Shown: positions 24,791-33,595, numbered from the stretch's first letter. The stretch: 55,686 nt of DNA from an uncultured Dorea sp. (GCA_910577685.1 CAJTOH010000024.1:1-55686); one strand, 5' to 3'. Notes: generated from the letters alone by a model not told the origin. Translations and numbers: made by a program.

Positions 24791-25729
24791 CTATGAGTGT
24801 ATTACGGTTCCAGTCTCTCCGGCAATTCCTGCCGCCGCCTTGTCAAGCAGCGTAATCAAGGCGCGCCTGCCGCTTCCGGACTGCGCGAAGCGGATTGCCG
24901 CCTCTACCTTCGGCAGCATAGAACCTTTCGCAAACTGCTCCTGTGCAATATACTCATTTGCCTGCTCTACCGTAAGGTCAGAAAGCCATTCCTGATTTTC
25001 CTTTCCCCAGTTGATGGCAACCTTTTCTACTGCCGTCAGGATAATCAGGTGATCTGCGCCAAGCTGCGACGCCAAAAGGCTGCTGGCATTGTCTTTGTCG
25101 ATGACTGCGTTGACTCCCACAAGCCTTCCCTCTTCGTCGCTGACTACCGGGATTCCTCCGCCGCCGCAGGTGATAACGATATGTCCTGCACCAACCAGCG
25201 TCTTGATTGTCTCAAGCTCACGGATTCTCTTCGGCATCGGGGAAGCCACCACGATGCGGTAGCCTCTTCCGGCGTCCTCCATGCAGCGGATACCGTTTTT
25301 CTCGTTCTCCTCCGCCTCTTCTTTCGTCAGAAACCTTCCGATTGGCTTCGTCGGGTTCTCGAATGCCGGGTCGTTCTTATCTACTTCCACCTGCGACAGG
25401 ATGGTAGATACCTTGCCGTCGATATTCCGGCTCAGAAGTTCATACTTAATGGCATTCTGCAGGTCGATTCCGATGTATCCCTGGCTCATTGCCACGCTGG
25501 TCGGGAGCGGTACCTGCTTGTAGTTCTGCTGCATCACAATCAGATTGTCCATTGCATTCTGGATCATGCCGACCTGTGGGCCGTTGCCGTGGGTAATAAT
25601 GATATCTAATCCCTGCTGCGCAAGGTCTACAATCACCTTCGCAGTCTTGGCTACGGCTTCCTTCTGCTCTTCTATATCTTTGCCAAGGGCGTTTCCGCCC
25701 AGGGCAATGACAACTTTCTTCTTATCCAT
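24791..25729 (-). CDS. allK: Carbamate kinase
   Basis: A 312-residue amino-acid-kinase-fold enzyme: carbamoyl phosphate + ADP gives ATP + carbamate, which breaks down to CO2 and NH3. Motifs: IALGGNALG at the start, ITHGNGPQVG, CGGGGIPVV, AVIDKDNASSLLA and FAKGSMLPKVEAA. The start is the ATG at 25727-25729, with AGGAG 7 bases upstream; the longer frame's start lies within the preceding gene. Directly behind the AllF-AllG gene, so it harvests the carbamoyl phosphate made by oxalurate phosphorolysis. AllK rather than ArcC because no arginine deiminase genes are here. Confidence 0.93.
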   Translation of the reverse strand: MDKKKVVIALGGNALGKDIEEQKEAVAKTAKVIVDLAQQGLDIIITHGNGPQVGMIQNAMDNLIVMQQNYKQVPLPTSVAMSQGYIGIDLQNAIKYELLSRNIDGKVSTILSQVEVDKNDPAFENPTKPIGRFLTKEEAEENEKNGIRCMEDAGRGYRIVVASPMPKRIRELETIKTLVGAGHIVITCGGGGIPVVSDEEGRLVGVNAVIDKDNASSLLASQLGADHLIILTAVEKVAINWGKENQEWLSDLTVEQANEYIAQEQFAKGSMLPKVEAAIRFAQSGSGRRALITLLDKAAAGIAGETGTVIHS

Positions 25730-25748
25730 AAGATATCTCCTAATCTGC

Positions 25749-28700
25749 TTATGCCTCAAATCCCAGTTTCTTAGCGTAAGCCCTTACAGCTTTCTCGAAG
25801 CACTCAATCGGCGGATGTACCGTACCTGCGCCAATCTGTCCTCTTCCTGCTACCTTGTTTGCAATACCTGTGTTGATGACAGGAGTGATTCCTTTCTCTA
25901 CCACCAGCCTTGCATCGATACCTAAACAGATTCCCTGGAAATTCCATGTAGGAACCGTGAAGTTCGGATTTCTGTCGATACAGATCTCTGTCATCTCGTT
26001 GCTGGTGCGAAGCGCATCCTCGTAACCGCCGGCTCCTACGAACCTTGTTACGGCCGGAGCTGCAATCATCGCCATACCGCCAACGCCGAAGGTCTCAGTG
26101 ATTGCGCTGTCTCCCATATCCGGACATGCGTCCTCAGCGTCATAGCCTGTGAAATAAAGTCCCTGAGGCGTGTTAACCGGACCTGTGAACCACTCGTCGC
26201 CCATACCGGCGATACGGATACCGAATTCATAACCATTCCGGCACATAGCGGTAACGATGGTTCCGTCCGTATCCTTACGGGCGTCGTCCATAACCGCCTT
26301 GCCTGTCGCCATCATAATATTTAAGAAGAACTGGTCTGTATCTGCCAGGAACTTAATAACGTCGTAACGGTCTTTCTCGTCCATCTCCATTGCTGTGATA
26401 ATCGGCGCTACCTCTTTCAAAAATGCCAAAGATGCGGCGATATTTCTCTGATGGAACTCGTCTCCCATAGCTACTGCTTTCGCAATCAGCGGATTAATTG
26501 CGAGTCCGTTCTCCATGGAGCGGATTGCCTTTCCAAGCGTCGGGCCGAGAACGTCTCTCATCCAGCGTAAGCGGTTTACAACCTCTTCGTCATATGCGCC
26601 GAAACGAAGAACCTTGCCGATCCCTTCATTCATGGTACAGTATGCCTTGTTGCCGCCTGTCTCGTTCTCTACTACAAAGACTGCCATGTTCGGAGAGGTG
26701 ATACCGCCCATTGGTCCTACCGCGTTGCAGTGGTGGCATGGAATGAACTTGATCTCTCCGCCTTCTAACATCTTCCTTGCCTCTTCCTCTGTGGAAGCCC
26801 ACTCCTCGAACATGACCGCGCCAACACAGGAGCCCTGCATCGGGTCCGGCATATTCTCGTAAGCTACCGGAGGACCTGCATGAAGGATTACCTTGCCTCC
26901 ATTTTCCGCAAACTGCGGAATCACTTCTTTTGCACGTACATTGTCTTTCAGTACCGGCTGGCTGGCAACCACCTTTGCGATTACCGCCCGGTTCAACTCG
27001 TCGATTCCCTCATAGTTTCTAAGGAAGTTCAGAGTCTTAATCAGCTCTACGTTTCCTCCTGCCGGCGGCATCCAATCATACTGTACCACCTCGCAGCCGA
27101 ACTGCTCTACCACTTCCGCGAAGCTCTTAAGGCCGATATTGATAATGCGGGGCTTCTGGGACAGAAGTTCACGCAGCTTTTCGGAAGGAGCAGCCTTCTC
27201 TACTTTTACGACCTTCTTTGCACGCACTTCTTTTACCGGCTCCTCAAAATCTCTTCCGATAGCGCGGATTGCCGTACGGCATGCAAGTTTATTGTTCTCA
27301 CAGACGATGACGCCTGCTTCTTTTAATTTATTTACCGCATCGTCATACCCCTGATAATCTCTTCTGGTTCCGCAAACGGTAGCGATGAAGAATACCTTTC
27401 TTCCTGCTGCGTCCGCCTTCTCCTTAAGCTCCTTAATCGTCGGAATCAGAGAGCCTGCCATGTCTGCATGGGAGCCGTAGCCAAGCATGATGTCAAGAAG
27501 GACAACGCCTGTAGACTCGTCGTCTACCGCCTCCTGCATACACTCGATACGCTTTGCAGGGTCAATCATCGGATGGGGCTTGCCCTGTGTATAGGCATCG
27601 TCGCCTAAGTCAACTACGATGTTGCCGTCTAACTGAAGCATGTAGCCTTCGATATCCTCCGGCGGAACTTCACAGTTCATGGCGTCCTTGATAAGCATCG
27701 CCGCTTCATTTGCAAGAGTTCCGCCTGAATAGTATGCCTTGATGGTCTTCTTGTCCTCTGCCTTATAGAAGGTAGACTCGTCGATATCAATCTCTGCCTC
27801 CGGAATATCCTTGCCGCGAACCAGACTTACAGCCAGACGCGCCGCCTCGTCCAGCGTGTACGCATGGTAGAAATTCTCCTCATGGAACTCTGGCTTCTCG
27901 CCTACGAACAGAGTAACTACCGGCTTACTGAAATCTGACAGTCTGTCTGAAATCATATCTCTTACTTCCTTTGCCGGCGGCTTGGAAACGATAACCAGCA
28001 CCTTTACCGCGTCGTCGTCTTCCATCGCGTCGATCATGTCCATCATGGTGATTCCGCCGATCTTCGCGTTCAGGTCGCGGCCGCCGATACCGATTGCGTT
28101 GGTCACGCCTTCGCCCAGTCTGTCGATGATAGTGGTCAATTCCTGGATACCCGTTCCGGATGCGCCGATGATTCCGATGGAGCCCGGGGCTACATTATTC
28201 GTAAATGCCACCGGCACGCTCTGGATGATTCCGGTTCCGCAGTCAGGACCCATCACTGCCAGTCCTTTTGCGTGCGCCTTCTCTTTCAGCGCCTTCTCGT
28301 CTTCAATCGTTACGTTGTCGCTGAACATGAATACGTTCAGCCCCTCGTCTAACGCACGGTCAGCTTCCAGCGCCGCATAAGCTCCGGGGATGGAGATTAC
28401 CGCAAGGTTCGCCTCCGGCATCTTTGCAAGGGCCTTATCCCAGGATTTCACGCTCTCCGCGCCTTTCTTTCCTTCGCTTGCAGCAGACTGCTTCTTGAGG
28501 AATGCTTCTACCTGCTCCATGATGGTATCTAACAGGCCGTCGTCGTCGATATCCGCAACGACTACCATGTCGTTGGCGCTGGCGTTCATAAGCTCTTCTG
28601 TATCAAGCCCGCTCTGCTTAAAAATGTCCTTGTTTGCAGGAGTCGCCATCATGATGGAAACCTTCTTTACTCCCTCAATCGTAGATATCTCATTGGTCAG

Positions 28701-28757
28701 AAGCATGAGAACTACGGAATCCTGATAACTTCCTTTTTTAACAACTGTTTTTAACAT
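25749..28757 (-). CDS. Fused AllF-AllG, oxamate carbamoyltransferase subunits
   Basis: One 1002-residue ORF joins what E. coli makes as two proteins. Residues 1 to about 515 match FdrA/AllF (acyl-CoA-synthetase-like fold: GIIGASGTGIQELT, GIGGRDLNAKIGG, DIMLGYGSHAD, FIATVCGTRRD). A Lys/Glu-rich linker at about 516-535 leads to residues 540-1002, matching YlbE/AllG (DUF1116: HAGPPVAYENMPDPMQG, IPCHHCNAVGPMGGITSP, INTGIANKVAGRGQIGAGTV). With AllH these subunits form the enzyme converting oxalurate and phosphate to oxamate and carbamoyl phosphate (E. coli knowledge). AAAGGA lies upstream of the ATG; carbamate kinase follows 19 bases later. Confidence 0.88.
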   Translation of the reverse strand: MLKTVVKKGSYQDSVVLMLLTNEISTIEGVKKVSIMMATPANKDIFKQSGLDTEELMNASANDMVVVADIDDDGLLDTIMEQVEAFLKKQSAASEGKKGAESVKSWDKALAKMPEANLAVISIPGAYAALEADRALDEGLNVFMFSDNVTIEDEKALKEKAHAKGLAVMGPDCGTGIIQSVPVAFTNNVAPGSIGIIGASGTGIQELTTIIDRLGEGVTNAIGIGGRDLNAKIGGITMMDMIDAMEDDDAVKVLVIVSKPPAKEVRDMISDRLSDFSKPVVTLFVGEKPEFHEENFYHAYTLDEAARLAVSLVRGKDIPEAEIDIDESTFYKAEDKKTIKAYYSGGTLANEAAMLIKDAMNCEVPPEDIEGYMLQLDGNIVVDLGDDAYTQGKPHPMIDPAKRIECMQEAVDDESTGVVLLDIMLGYGSHADMAGSLIPTIKELKEKADAAGRKVFFIATVCGTRRDYQGYDDAVNKLKEAGVIVCENNKLACRTAIRAIGRDFEEPVKEVRAKKVVKVEKAAPSEKLRELLSQKPRIINIGLKSFAEVVEQFGCEVVQYDWMPPAGGNVELIKTLNFLRNYEGIDELNRAVIAKVVASQPVLKDNVRAKEVIPQFAENGGKVILHAGPPVAYENMPDPMQGSCVGAVMFEEWASTEEEARKMLEGGEIKFIPCHHCNAVGPMGGITSPNMAVFVVENETGGNKAYCTMNEGIGKVLRFGAYDEEVVNRLRWMRDVLGPTLGKAIRSMENGLAINPLIAKAVAMGDEFHQRNIAASLAFLKEVAPIITAMEMDEKDRYDVIKFLADTDQFFLNIMMATGKAVMDDARKDTDGTIVTAMCRNGYEFGIRIAGMGDEWFTGPVNTPQGLYFTGYDAEDACPDMGDSAITETFGVGGMAMIAAPAVTRFVGAGGYEDALRTSNEMTEICIDRNPNFTVPTWNFQGICLGIDARLVVEKGITPVINTGIANKVAGRGQIGAGTVHPPIECFEKAVRAYAKKLGFEA

Positions 28758-28787
28758 GTTTTTTTCCTTTCTGAGTCAGAAAATTGA

Positions 28788-29840
28788 TTAATCTGCAAAT
28801 CTATTCTTATGGTCATATCTGTCGAAATGTACCTTATCGCCCTTGAGATATTCAACCAGCTCGTCGACTACTTCGATTCCGCCGGATGCATAAGCCTTGT
28901 CTCTTCTCATAACGGCTCTCTCGCCCGGATAGTATACCTTGCCGTATCCCGGCGCCGCCTTCATCTCGCCAAGCTCGTCGCAGGTCTGGGACATATTCTT
29001 CTTAAACTGCTCTGCGCCGCAGAATCTCTCTGGGTCCATAACGATGATCATCTGTCCAAGCTCCCGTCCCTTTGAGCAGTCATGGTACATTGAGCTTACA
29101 TGCTTTCCGAAGGGAACTCCTAAAAGCACGCCGGAGAACACGTCTACCATCATCATCAGACCGTAGCCCTTCGCGCCTGCGATTGGCGTCAGGGCGTTTA
29201 CCTTGTGAGGATCCGTCACAGGCTCGCCGTTCTCGTCCACCGCCCAGTCGGATGGAATCTCCGCCCCCTGGGAACGCTTGTCAAGAATCTTGCCCCATGC
29301 CTGAACGGTGGTAGCCATATCGAATACTACGTTGCGCTCGTCTGCCGTAGGAGCTGCAAAGGAAATTGGATTGGTTCCGTAATATGGCTCTGTTCCGCCG
29401 TACGGAACTGCCATCGGGTCGGACTGACAGAAGGTAATTGCCGCAAGCCCTTCCTTTGCACACATCTCTGTGTAATATCCGATGGAGCCTGTATGTGAAA
29501 TATTCGCCATACCAACGATTGCAACGCCGTTTTCTTTCGCGATCTCAATTGCCTTCTCCGTCGCTTTTGTAGCTACCCAGTAGCCGATGCCGTTATCTCC
29601 GTCCATAATGCCGGAGCATGGGCCCGTCTGTTTCCATGTGATGTTCGGGTCGTTTGTGATACCGCCTTTTGCGATTCTCTCGCTGTAATACTCCACGCGT
29701 ACTGCACCGTGTGAAGCATATCCTCTTTCATGTGACCACGTAAGAATCTCTGCTGTCTGCTCGGCATGCTCTTCCTTTAAGCCTGCCTGCATCATCTTAT
29801 TTTTCATTAAACCTTTTAATTCATCCCTTGAAAGTTTCAT
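28788..29840 (-). CDS. allD: Ureidoglycolate dehydrogenase
   Basis: A 350-residue member of the LDH2/malate-type oxidoreductase family that oxidises ureidoglycolate to oxalurate with NAD(P)+. Family marks: SHGAVRVEYY, VAIVGMANISHTGSIGYY, TNPISFAAPT, FDMATTVQAWGKI and GAKGYGLMMMVDVFSGVLLG. The start chosen is ATG 29838-29840 (MKLSRDELKG), with GGTGGGGA upstream; an in-frame start 15 codons earlier lacks support. It precedes the AllF-AllG gene by 30 bases, so the NADH-producing step and the oxalurate-splitting step are made together. Confidence 0.92.
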   Translation of the reverse strand: MKLSRDELKGLMKNKMMQAGLKEEHAEQTAEILTWSHERGYASHGAVRVEYYSERIAKGGITNDPNITWKQTGPCSGIMDGDNGIGYWVATKATEKAIEIAKENGVAIVGMANISHTGSIGYYTEMCAKEGLAAITFCQSDPMAVPYGGTEPYYGTNPISFAAPTADERNVVFDMATTVQAWGKILDKRSQGAEIPSDWAVDENGEPVTDPHKVNALTPIAGAKGYGLMMMVDVFSGVLLGVPFGKHVSSMYHDCSKGRELGQMIIVMDPERFCGAEQFKKNMSQTCDELGEMKAAPGYGKVYYPGERAVMRRDKAYASGGIEVVDELVEYLKGDKVHFDRYDHKNRFAD

Positions 29841-29872
29841 TGTGTCCCCACCATCCTTATATATAGTTCCGC

Positions 29873-29886
29873 TTTGCCGCGGCAAA
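29873..29886. promoter_or_regulatory. Perfect 14-bp palindrome upstream of allD
   Basis: TTTGCCGCGGCAAA lies 32 bases before the allD start in the 140-base gap after allE. Size and symmetry fit a repressor operator; no other copy noticed in the window. Confidence 0.4.
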
Positions 29887-29980
29887 TGTTACGCTGCGCT
29901 TCGTCCGCGCAATATATTTCGTCTGACCGCCCGACGCCATATACTTACGACGCCGCATATCCGCCGTACTCTTTAATATC

Positions 29981-30775
29981 TTATAAGGCAACGTCCCTGT
30001 TGCAGTCTTTGGAGTAGATGTATGTCAGGACCTCCTCGCGTCCCTCGTCGCCTACCGCATAGCATGCCTGCGGACAGTATGCGTCCATGAATACATAATC
30101 GCCCTTCTTAAGCGGCACCCAGTCCTCATCCAGTCTGTACATTGCTTTTCCTGACAGGAATAACATTCCGTGTTCCTGTACGTGGGTCTCGATATAACCG
30201 TGAGAAGCGCCGATGTGGAACTTAAGGATGTGCATATTCATATCAAACCCGAAATCATCCGTCGGAAGGAAATTCTGGATATAGCAGTTCTCCATTCCTT
30301 CATAAGCGATCCACTCTAATTCATTGGCGTTCCCAACGATGGTGTGTGCGCTGTAGCCTTCTACTTTCTCGTATCTACGTCTGTACAGATAAATCTTCAC
30401 ATCCGCGCCGCTCTTATTCTCGAAAGATACCGGCTTATCCTCCGGCGAATAGATGTACCCTCCCTGTGTGAGAACAGCCTCCTCGTCGCCATTCTTTACC
30501 GTAACCTCTCCCTCGATTACATAAAGGAATGTCTCGATCCCGTCGCCGCCGATTCCGTCCTTCTTGCCGCCTGCATGCGCGGTTACAAGATAGTCCGCGA
30601 AAGAAGCGCCCATTGCAGGAGAACCAAGAATCGTTACGTCACAGTTTACATAGCCCGGAATCGAGTTCTTTACAAGTCCGTCCGGTTCAAGAAGCACCCA
30701 ATTCTCTTTCTTGATAATGGAACGCGTCTGCAGCAGTTCATCGCGGTATCCAACCTGATTGTTTAAATAACTCAT
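29981..30775 (-). CDS. allE: (S)-ureidoglycine aminohydrolase
   Basis: A 264-residue bicupin that turns ureidoglycine into (S)-ureidoglycolate and NH3, using a metal in the C-terminal cupin. First cupin at about 75-130 (ETFLYVIEGEVTVKNGDEE, GGYIYSPEDKP), second at about 183-250 (MHILKFHIGASHGYIETH, VQEHGMLFLSGKAMY, GDYVFMDAYCPQACYA); likely ligands are the Glu/His residues of ETHVQEHG. Length matches AllE/YlbA. Start MSYLNN with GAGAGGA upstream. First gene of the allE-allD-allFG-allK run, divergent from an alpha/beta hydrolase. Confidence 0.92.
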   Translation of the reverse strand: MSYLNNQVGYRDELLQTRSIIKKENWVLLEPDGLVKNSIPGYVNCDVTILGSPAMGASFADYLVTAHAGGKKDGIGGDGIETFLYVIEGEVTVKNGDEEAVLTQGGYIYSPEDKPVSFENKSGADVKIYLYRRRYEKVEGYSAHTIVGNANELEWIAYEGMENCYIQNFLPTDDFGFDMNMHILKFHIGASHGYIETHVQEHGMLFLSGKAMYRLDEDWVPLKKGDYVFMDAYCPQACYAVGDEGREEVLTYIYSKDCNRDVAL

Positions 30776-30828
30776 TGTTAGTTCCTCTCTTTCTTAAAAT
30801 TGATAGTTTAAATAGTTTTGGTCGTTGT

Positions 30829-30846
30829 GGTCAACCGGTTTTTATA
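30829..30846 (+). promoter_or_regulatory. Shared cluster motif, copy near allE
   Basis: GGTCAACCGGTTTTTATA, 13 of 18 matches to the copy at 37927. It lies 54 bases upstream of the allE start. Confidence 0.4.
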
Positions 30847-30950
30847 TATCTATTATTGCACTTTTACCCGAAAAATTCCATTGACATTTTAGACAAATCT
30901 GCCCCTGCTATTTTGTCTATTTTAGCAGTGTTTTCACGCCATTTTCCCTC

Positions 30951-30978
30951 TTGAATACATTAATTTTTATGGTATACT
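30951..30978 (+). promoter_or_regulatory. Promoter of the alpha/beta hydrolase gene
   Basis: TTGAAT (30951-30956), 16 bp, TATACT (30973-30978). It predicts a leader of about 110 bases. Confidence 0.5.
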
Positions 30979-31055
30979 GTTATTTGTCATGAATAAGATT
31001 TTTTATCGTGTGTTTTGTTAAGTTTTAAACAAATTATTTAAATTATATTTTGTGC

Positions 31056-31073
31056 GTTCAACCACTTTTTAAC
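31056..31073 (+). promoter_or_regulatory. Shared cluster motif, copy before the alpha/beta hydrolase gene
   Basis: GTTCAACCACTTTTTAAC, 16 of 18 identical to the copy at 37927, and 21 bases upstream of the ATG at 31095. Its position after the likely transcription start would suit a roadblock repressor. Confidence 0.5.
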
Positions 31074-31094
31074 GCCATGAAAGGAGTCCTCCAT

Positions 31095-31985
31095 ATGCTG
31101 CAAAACAGAGAAATAGCAATCCCCTGTAAATATTGCCAAAAACATGCGACCGTCTACTATGATACGGAAGTAAAAGAAGAAGCCTGTATCTTATATTTCC
31201 ACGGCGGCGGATTATTATACGGCTCAAGAACCGATCTGCCCAAACTTCATCTGCAATTACTGACGGAAAACGGATACCGGATCATCGCCTTCGATTATCC
31301 GCTTGCTCCTTCTGCCAAGCTGGACATAATCCTCGAAGACGTCTACGCCTCTGTCAATCATTACACCGGGCATTTCTCACTCTACATGGACGATAGGACG
31401 GAGTCCGGAGAATCCGTACCGCAAAAACCCCTTCCCTACTTCCTGTGGGGGCGTTCCGCCGGGGCTTACCTGTGCCTCCTCTTAGCAGCCCATGGGAATC
31501 CGGATCAAAAGCCTGCCGGGATCCTGTCTTATTACGGATATGGTTTTCTGTGCGACGGATGGTTCATGACGCCCAGCAATTACTACAACACCCTCCCCGC
31601 AGTCAGCGAGACGGCGCTTAAGGCGGTTCCGGCAGGCATACATGCGGACGGGGATCTGGATACCCATTACAGCGTCTACGTATACGCACGGCAGAAAGGA
31701 AACTGGACCGACCTCATCTATGCCGGCAGACAGAAATTTTTCTACCTCGACTATACCCTTCGAACCTGCGAAAGCCTGCCATGCCCGCTTTTTTGCGCTC
31801 ACAGCACCGGAGATACGGATGTTCCCTATTCGGAATTCCTCGAACTGTGCAGCCGTTTTCGGGCGCAGAGGTTCGTAGCGTCCCACAATATGCACGATTT
31901 TGACCGTGACGAGAAGAATCCCGTGACGGCAAGGCTACTGGAGGCAACCCTTAAGTTTCTCGAACAAAAGCTTCCGCGCAATTAA
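31095..31985 (+). CDS. Alpha/beta hydrolase (HSL/esterase-like)
   Basis: A 296-residue cytosolic hydrolase. Oxyanion motif FHGGG at about residue 35, nucleophile S121 in GRSAG, probable acid in the GDTDVP loop, and catalytic His in NMHDFDRD near the end. The start is ATG 31095 with AAAGGAG 8 bases upstream; earlier in-frame starts lack a ribosome binding site. It is the only plus-strand gene inside the main run of minus-strand allantoin genes and carries the shared cluster motif in its leader, so it is probably co-regulated. Substrate unknown; ester or amide hydrolysis of a ureide is possible. Confidence 0.75.
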   Translation: MLQNREIAIPCKYCQKHATVYYDTEVKEEACILYFHGGGLLYGSRTDLPKLHLQLLTENGYRIIAFDYPLAPSAKLDIILEDVYASVNHYTGHFSLYMDDRTESGESVPQKPLPYFLWGRSAGAYLCLLLAAHGNPDQKPAGILSYYGYGFLCDGWFMTPSNYYNTLPAVSETALKAVPAGIHADGDLDTHYSVYVYARQKGNWTDLIYAGRQKFFYLDYTLRTCESLPCPLFCAHSTGDTDVPYSEFLELCSRFRAQRFVASHNMHDFDRDEKNPVTARLLEATLKFLEQKLPRN

Positions 31986-32009
31986 GGTTCCCGGGAACCT
32001 ATATACTGC

Positions 32010-32040
32010 AAAAAGGGAGGGTTCCGCCCGGAACTCTCCC
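32010..32040 (-). terminator. Terminator of the allantoinase/permease operon
   Basis: Stem GGGAGGGTTCC (32015-32025) / GGAACTCTCCC (32030-32040) with a 4-base loop, followed by TTTTT on the minus strand. A separate 14-bp palindrome GGTTCCCGGGAACC (31986-31999) sits directly after the hydrolase stop codon. Confidence 0.75.
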
Positions 32041-32058
32041 TCTGTCTGAAATCATATG

Positions 32059-32190
32059 TTACAAAACGCCCATCTTCTTTAAAATCTGTTTGGCATACCA
32101 GTTGATTCCTTTGTGCGCCGGCATCTCATTATCCATATCATAATTAGGGGCTGTACAACTTACTATTTCTAATGCATTAAATTTCAGATA
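32059..32190 (-). pseudogene. 3' remnant of an unidentified gene
   Basis: An open minus-strand frame without a start codon reads YLKFNALEIVSCTAPNYDMD, continues with NEMPAHKGINWYAKQILKKM and ends GVL-stop. It has the feel of a real protein C-terminus (43 codons) but is preceded by stop codons. It lies between the NCS1 permease gene and the operon terminator, so a gene of the allantoin operon may have been deleted here. Family not recognised. Confidence 0.35.
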
Positions 32191-32233
32191 TTACCGTTAG
32201 CTTATCGTGATAAGCATCAAGGTATACAATACA

Positions 32234-33595
32234 TTATCTTTCAAAAATCGTTCCTTTGCAGAACGGCTTTGAAGCCGGCATCATCTTCATCAGCAGATAG
32301 TAAGCCGCTCCCGTCGGAATCAGGCTCACATACCAAGACAACTGCATTACCAGCAGCGAACACAGAGAACCGACGATGATCGCAATAACCGCCGCCCAGT
32401 TAATTCCCTTGAAGCAGCCCTGTTTATCATACATATCGTTGATATCCAGCTTCTTCTTGCGGAGCACGAAATAATCTACGGCCATAACGGCGAAGATCGG
32501 CCCAAGGAATGCGGAGTAGAACTGCGTAAAGAAATTCAGTCCTGCAGCCGACTCGTCCGTTACCAGCTTCCACGGCATTACGCATGCGGAAAGGATACCA
32601 ACGAGTACGGTAGCGTGGGTCCACTTCATCTTGAAGGACTCCATCAGCACATATGCCGGAGGCACGATGTTATTCAGCACGTTAGTCGTAACCTGCGCAA
32701 ACGCAATGAAGAGCAGGGTCACGATGGTAAGGAATTTGCTTCCCATTGTGGTAGAGAATACCACTACCGGGTCGCTGTTTCCTGTAGCGGCAGTCACCAG
32801 AAGACCGATCAATCCCATGAAAAGCGTTACGGGAAGGATTGCTATCGTATAGATGCTAGCCGCTTTTACCGGCTTAATGTCATCCGTCGCATTACGAGAG
32901 TAATCAGACGCATTAATAATCATAGTAGAATAGATTCCAAGGAAGGATGTGGTGGCAGCCCAGAACGGCATCCCCCATGTTCCTTTGATTCCTGAGAACA
33001 CGTCTCCGATCTCTGATGCGAACTGTGTATTTACCACATACAGCATATAGATCAGGATTGCTATGATGAATACGCAGGAAATATTCTCAAGCCACTTGAT
33101 CCCCTCAAATCCCTTGATTGCAAGAGCTACCTGCAGAAGGGTAAACAGCGCGTATACTACCGGAAGATTGCTTACGCCGAACAGAATGTTCATACAGCTG
33201 TTGATCGCTCCTGCTCCTACCCAGCTCTGGAAACCAAACCATACGATCGCCGGAAGCCCGCGCAGGATCCCGGGAATCTTAACGCCCGTTGTGCCGAAAC
33301 TGCTTCTTAACTGTACCGTAAACGGAATACCGTAGGTATGGCCGCACTCGCCGATTACCGCAAGCGCGATCGCAATAACCAGACATCCGATCACCATAGC
33401 GATGATCGCCTGTGTTACCGTCAGAGCGCCGATCAATCCCGCGCCCATGGAAAATGTACCGATCGACACACAGCCGCCCATAAAACTCGCCGAATAGGAT
33501 AAGGTCCCCATAATACGTTTCTGGGTTGGCTGCAGATCCGGATCCACGTTCTTCACAAGGTCCGGATTCAAATTTTTATTATCGACTATACTCAT
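32234..33595 (-). CDS. NCS1-family permease (allantoin/hydantoin type), copy 1
   Basis: A 453-residue membrane protein of the nucleobase:cation symporter-1 family with about 12 helices. N-terminal signature: MGGCVSIGTFSMGAG, then ECGHTYGIPFTVQLRSSFG and LRGLPAIVWFGFQSWVGAGA; later INASDYSRNA and VPPAYVLMES. These fit allantoin or related ureide importers. AAAGGAG upstream of the ATG. It sits 70 bases behind the allantoinase at 33.7-35.0 kb and ends the operon. About half its residues look identical to copy 2 by eye, so it is an old duplicate that may have a different specificity. Confidence 0.88.
   Translation of the reverse strand: MSIVDNKNLNPDLVKNVDPDLQPTQKRIMGTLSYSASFMGGCVSIGTFSMGAGLIGALTVTQAIIAMVIGCLVIAIALAVIGECGHTYGIPFTVQLRSSFGTTGVKIPGILRGLPAIVWFGFQSWVGAGAINSCMNILFGVSNLPVVYALFTLLQVALAIKGFEGIKWLENISCVFIIAILIYMLYVVNTQFASEIGDVFSGIKGTWGMPFWAATTSFLGIYSTMIINASDYSRNATDDIKPVKAASIYTIAILPVTLFMGLIGLLVTAATGNSDPVVVFSTTMGSKFLTIVTLLFIAFAQVTTNVLNNIVPPAYVLMESFKMKWTHATVLVGILSACVMPWKLVTDESAAGLNFFTQFYSAFLGPIFAVMAVDYFVLRKKKLDINDMYDKQGCFKGINWAAVIAIIVGSLCSLLVMQLSWYVSLIPTGAAYYLLMKMMPASKPFCKGTIFER

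Larger units (their letters stand above)
30776..31094. promoter_or_regulatory. Divergent control region of allE and the alpha/beta hydrolase gene
   Basis: 319 bases with no gene. It holds a GGTCAACCGG-type site (30829-30846), an inverted pair TAGACAAA (30890-30897) / TTTGTCTA (30912-30919), a CTGCTA/TAGCAG dyad, a plus-strand promoter and a second GTTCAACCAC-type site (31056-31073). No convincing -35/-10 pair for allE was found on the minus strand, so that promoter may need an activator (inference). Confidence 0.55.

Noticed and set aside
24797..25609. Plus-strand ORF of 270 codons opposite carbamate kinase
   Set aside because: Mirror of a conserved gene; no start signals.
24791..25729. ArcC of an arginine deiminase pathway
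   Set aside because: No arcA or arcB is present; the position directly after the AllF-AllG gene fits the allantoin role.
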